Shown here piece by piece: positions 61,322-64,000 of a stretch of DNA of 64,000 nt. The stretch is from Mesorhizobium shangrilense (GTDB lineage Bacteria > Pseudomonadota > Alphaproteobacteria > Rhizobiales > Rhizobiaceae), in the NCBI RefSeq assembly GCF_040537815.1, contig NZ_JBEWSZ010000001.1, positions 3,100,001 to 3,164,000 on the forward strand, written 5' to 3'. Below the pieces are notes generated by a model that saw nothing but the letters and a program-made list of their open reading frames with translations, did not search any database and was not told the origin of the DNA. Both the position numbers and the translations under genes were made by a program. The number at the start of each line of letters is the position of its first letter. Position 1 is the first letter of the stretch.

Positions 61322-61906
61322 TTACGAGCGCAGTGTTCGCAACGTGATTGAATAGCGATGGTCGGCCAAGGGTGGAATGCTGTGTTCCCATTCGCTGCGT
61401 GCCGGGCCTGACATGAGATAGGCCGATCGCGGTTCGACCGTGACCGTGCGACGATCCCATTTCTGGCCATTCTTGCGGCGGAGCCGGAAATCGCAGGACG
61501 ACAACAGGGAAACGCCAGAAATCAAATCGTAGTGCGGCTTGTCGCGATGCCAGCCAATACCGGCGCCCGGCCGATATTCATTGATCAGAACCTGAACGAA
61601 GTCCTGATCAGGTCGGCCGGCAAACGTTGCGACTTTATGCCTAAGCGGGAGGAGAAATTCTGGTATGGGCGGCGCGTCAACCAATTGACGTCGCTGGTAG
61701 TCGTAGCGCGTTCCAAAGCTGGCGACATGGCGATTGGCGAGATGCCCGTGGAAATCGAAAGGTTCGAACTTCAGTTGCTGGAGCGCCCCAACCAGAAAGC
61801 TCTCGTCGTCACGCGTGATCAGGTCAGGCAGGTACTGGAAGCCATTCGGCAAGGCGCTGGCGGGACTGAAAAGATCTTGCTGAATATGAAAAGCCTTCGA
61901 GATCAT
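61322..61906 (-). CDS. AlkB-like 2-oxoglutarate/Fe(II) dioxygenase
   Basis: A 194-residue AlkB-family protein that may repair alkylated nucleic acids by oxidative demethylation. Iron ligands are the His and Asp of GIGWHRDKPHYD (about residues 116-127) and the His of WEHSIPPL (about 174). The 2-oxoglutarate-binding Arg residues are in RYSITLRTL at the C-terminus. INEYRPGAGIGWHRD is a typical strand. The ATG at 61906 was chosen because upstream codons show no similarity; the ribosome site is weak. Confidence 0.87.
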   Translation of the reverse strand: MISKAFHIQQDLFSPASALPNGFQYLPDLITRDDESFLVGALQQLKFEPFDFHGHLANRHVASFGTRYDYQRRQLVDAPPIPEFLLPLRHKVATFAGRPDQDFVQVLINEYRPGAGIGWHRDKPHYDLISGVSLLSSCDFRLRRKNGQKWDRRTVTVEPRSAYLMSGPARSEWEHSIPPLADHRYSITLRTLRS

Positions 61907-61979
61907 AGCGTAAGAATGGAACTCAGCCAGACTGACAAATGAGCCCCCGATCCCGATCCGATCGGCACCAGCATGAGGT

Positions 61980-62243
61980 TTATGGTTTGCGATCCCCTCC
62001 GGGCTTGCGGGCTGCGTTGGGAGTTCGCTCGGACTGTGAGTTGTGGACAGCATCGCCGTCATCAATATGCGTATAGTCGGGCGTATTGGCTCCGAAAATA
62101 TCCTTCTCAACCATCCTGTGCCATACGGTGTCCGCGTGCCGGGGTGATTGGGCAGCATCTCGTCCCTGCGAGATGTTTGTAAGCGAACGCCGCGAGAGCC
62201 ATGCCGGCATCAACTCACGGATCAGGCTGACAAACTGGACCAT
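61980..62243 (-). CDS. Possible 87-residue protein overlapping the end of otsB
   Basis: A short frame (MVQFVSLIRELMPAWLSRRS onward) with AAAAAGGAG at an ideal 8 bases before the ATG. It begins inside the last codons of otsB in another frame and overlaps by 22 bases. The tail is polar and low complexity. No family was recognised. The ribosome site may be chance because it is itself otsB coding sequence. Confidence 0.33.
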   Translation of the reverse strand: MVQFVSLIRELMPAWLSRRSLTNISQGRDAAQSPRHADTVWHRMVEKDIFGANTPDYTHIDDGDAVHNSQSERTPNAARKPGGDRKP

Positions 62244-63004
62244 CGAGCATCTCCTTTTTGCCCTGTGCTTTCAGCCAGCCATGCCAAGGCTTGATCGACA
62301 CTCGAAAGCGCGTAGCGAGCGGACGTCTGACGCGGCGGCCCTATTCTCACTGACAGGCCGCCCATCTCGTTGACCGTGTCAAACCCCGGCTCATCCGACG
62401 TGTCGTCGCCCAGGAAGATAGGCTGCTTGCCGACAAAGGCGGGCAGGTCCATGAAACGCCGGATCGCTGCGCCCTTGGCCGCCTGCAAAGGCATAAGCTC
62501 CACCCCGGCGTTGCCAGCGAGCACCCGGTACCCTTTTGGCAAGTGCTTCAGGGCCTCTTCCACCAACTGGGTTGCGCGCGGGAGCAGATGGGGAGCGGCG
62601 CGCGTGTGGATGGCAAGGATCGGCCCCTTGCGCTCGACATAGACGTTTGCAACCCCGAGTTCAGCCTCTATTTCCTGCGCCAGTGCGGCAATATCGGCCG
62701 GCTCGCTGGCCGCCAAGACCGGACCATTCATCTCAAGTCTGTGTTCCAGGCCATAGAGACCCGCGGCCCGCAACCTGAGCGGCTTGAAAAGCCGGTCCGC
62801 GACCGAAATAGAACGCCCTGTGATGAACGCCAGCGCTCCATCAAGTTTGGTTTCGAGTTCCACCAGAAGTGTTCTCAGCCGCTCGCCAACGACGACTGCA
62901 TCGGGGTGTTCGGCGTGCTCCAGGAGGGTTCCGTCGATGTCGAGGAACAAAGCCCAGTTTGCGTCCGGGACTTGCGGCGGTGGCAGGTAGGACGATGCGG
63001 ACAT
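62222..63004 (-). CDS. otsB: Trehalose-6-phosphate phosphatase
   Basis: A 260-residue HAD-superfamily phosphatase, the second step of trehalose synthesis. HAD motif I is LFLDIDGTLLEHAEHPDAV (about 18-36) with the nucleophilic Asp, motif II is AFITGRSISVADRL, and the last motif is FLGDDTSDEPGFDTVNEMGG (about 198-217). The ATG at 63004 overlaps the otsA stop (TGATG). Trehalose protects rhizobia during drying and osmotic stress. Confidence 0.94.
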   Translation of the reverse strand: MSASSYLPPPQVPDANWALFLDIDGTLLEHAEHPDAVVVGERLRTLLVELETKLDGALAFITGRSISVADRLFKPLRLRAAGLYGLEHRLEMNGPVLAASEPADIAALAQEIEAELGVANVYVERKGPILAIHTRAAPHLLPRATQLVEEALKHLPKGYRVLAGNAGVELMPLQAAKGAAIRRFMDLPAFVGKQPIFLGDDTSDEPGFDTVNEMGGLSVRIGPPRQTSARYALSSVDQALAWLAESTGQKGDARWSSLSA

Positions 63005-64000
63005 CACAGGGCCGCCACGCGTTTGCGATCGATGATCGAGACCACGTTCCCGTCGTTCGACGGCACAGTTCCGACAGCACGATCAATGTCATTGCGCTTC
63101 CGAAGCCGTGCGGCGTCCAGCAGCATGCTGCCGGCCCAGCGGTAGACATTGTTGTCGCGGACCACTCCACGCATGCTTTTCATGCGTTGCCCCTGTTCCG
63201 AAGGCGCCATCGTCAATGCCTGCAGAAGCGCATCCGCCATCATCGCCGCGTCATACGGATTGACGATGAGTGCTTCCAGAAGTTCCTTCGAGGCACCAGC
63301 GAACATGCTGAGCAGCAGCACACCCTGCTCGTCGTCGCGTGCCGCGACAAACTCCTTGGCGACAAGGTTCATGCCGTCATGCAGGCTGGTGACCATGCAG
63401 ACGTCGGCTGCACGGTAGATTTCGTAGACCTGGTCCTGTGAATGGTGTTCCGCCACCATCACCACAGGGACATAGCCTTCGCGACCGTAGCGCAGGTTCA
63501 AGGCTTCGGCTTTGCTCATGCATTCCTCATGCAGTTGCTGATAGGCAGGGAGCGTGCCGCGGCTGGGTGCCGCGATCTGCAGGAATGTCACCTTGCCGAT
63601 CCATTCGGGATGGCCCTCCAGCAATTCCTCAAAGGCCTGGAAACGATCAAGAATGCCCTTGGTGTAGTCCAGGCGCTCCACGCCGACGCATAGCTTGATG
63701 TCACCCGACAGGCCGAATTTCTCCCGAATGCGCTTGCGGCATTCGCCAATGGTGGGTGCGTTTTCAAGGCGTGATGGCGGCCATTCGATCGAGATCGGAT
63801 AGGGATGGACCAGGCTGGTCTGGCCGCCATAGGAGATGGCCGCGTCTTCACGCTCGATCCGGCTCTCGAGGAAGCGATCGACGCTCTCGATGAAGTTGTT
63901 GCAGTGGAATTGGGTGTGGAAGCCGACAATTGAGCTGCCAAGCAATCCTTCGAGGATTTGCTCCCGCCACGGGCAGATGCTGAACACTTCGGAGTTTGGC
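63004..64000 (-). CDS. otsA: Alpha,alpha-trehalose-phosphate synthase, 3' part
   Basis: About 331 C-terminal residues of a GT20 glycosyltransferase; the 5' part lies beyond the right edge. The enzyme makes trehalose-6-phosphate from a nucleotide-glucose donor and glucose-6-phosphate. Motifs seen are FSICPWREQILEGLLGSSIV, GFHTQFHCNNFIESVDRFL, VGVERLDYTKGILDRF (donor binding) and HDGMNLVAKEFVAA. It is translationally coupled to otsB. Confidence 0.95.
   Translation of the reverse strand, partial: PNSEVFSICPWREQILEGLLGSSIVGFHTQFHCNNFIESVDRFLESRIEREDAAISYGGQTSLVHPYPISIEWPPSRLENAPTIGECRKRIREKFGLSGDIKLCVGVERLDYTKGILDRFQAFEELLEGHPEWIGKVTFLQIAAPSRGTLPAYQQLHEECMSKAEALNLRYGREGYVPVVMVAEHHSQDQVYEIYRAADVCMVTSLHDGMNLVAKEFVAARDDEQGVLLLSMFAGASKELLEALIVNPYDAAMMADALLQALTMAPSEQGQRMKSMRGVVRDNNVYRWAGSMLLDAARLRKRNDIDRAVGTVPSNDGNVVSIIDRKRVAAL

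Overview
The window looks like chromosome of a Mesorhizobium-type rhizobium (Alphaproteobacteria, Hyphomicrobiales). The evidence is high GC, mosaic palindromic intergenic repeats of rhizobial type, a DUF768 protein, a DUF1127 gene divergent from a LysR regulator, a hisS-hisZ-hisG operon, minCDE, and alphaproteobacterial HisRS and GshA types. No rRNA, tRNA, CRISPR array, insertion sequence or phage gene was recognised.

Layout. 1-5.8 kb: end of a polar amino-acid ABC transporter, a 2-oxoglutarate/Fe(II) oxygenase divergent from a nucleoside hydrolase across a perfect 14-bp palindrome, a TetR regulator, and an acyl-CoA synthetase. 5.9-9.5 kb: hisS-hisZ-hisG, interrupted and ended by palindromic repeats. 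9.7-12.8 kb: a small membrane protein, tag, an L,D-transpeptidase, a structured intergenic stretch with a terminator, and a FolD-like protein with two changed active-site positions. 12.8-21.1 kb: a 2-hydroxyacid block. It holds glcD, an ASCH-like gene, glcE and glcF on one side, and a FadR-type regulator plus an L-lactate dehydrogenase on the other. Matching TTGACCAGT-like sites lie at both promoters. 21-28.7 kb: mostly single housekeeping or hypothetical genes (protein phosphatase, amidotransferase, GFA protein, rsmE, glutamate-cysteine ligase, a lower-GC methyltransferase, a DUF937 protein). 28.9-33.4 kb: DUF1127 gene, LsrB/VtlR-like LysR regulator, xseA, P1 peptidase, DUF768 protein. 34-41.7 kb: minCDE with a CtrA-like box upstream, a zinc-ribbon protein, a Tim44-domain protein, and a heterodimeric ABC exporter with one degenerate ATP site.

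41.8-55.1 kb is the most distinctive part. It has an M81 (MlrC-like) peptidase, a complete peptide ABC transporter, an XRE-cupin regulator, a DAO-type FAD oxidoreductase, a D-threonine aldolase/D-serine dehydratase-fold enzyme, a beta-lactamase-fold hydrolase and an M55 DppA-type D-aminopeptidase. Together they read as an uptake and degradation locus for D-amino-acid-containing or modified peptides. A related A/T-rich motif lies at the three promoters that would have to be coordinated.

55.1-62.2 kb is looser accessory sequence: a decayed ABC ATPase, a DUF5996 protein, a DOPA-dioxygenase-like protein, glutathione peroxidase, an SDR lacking the catalytic Tyr and Lys, a TPR protein with a probable 3' frameshift, and an AlkB-like oxygenase. 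The window ends in otsB and the 3' part of otsA (trehalose synthesis).
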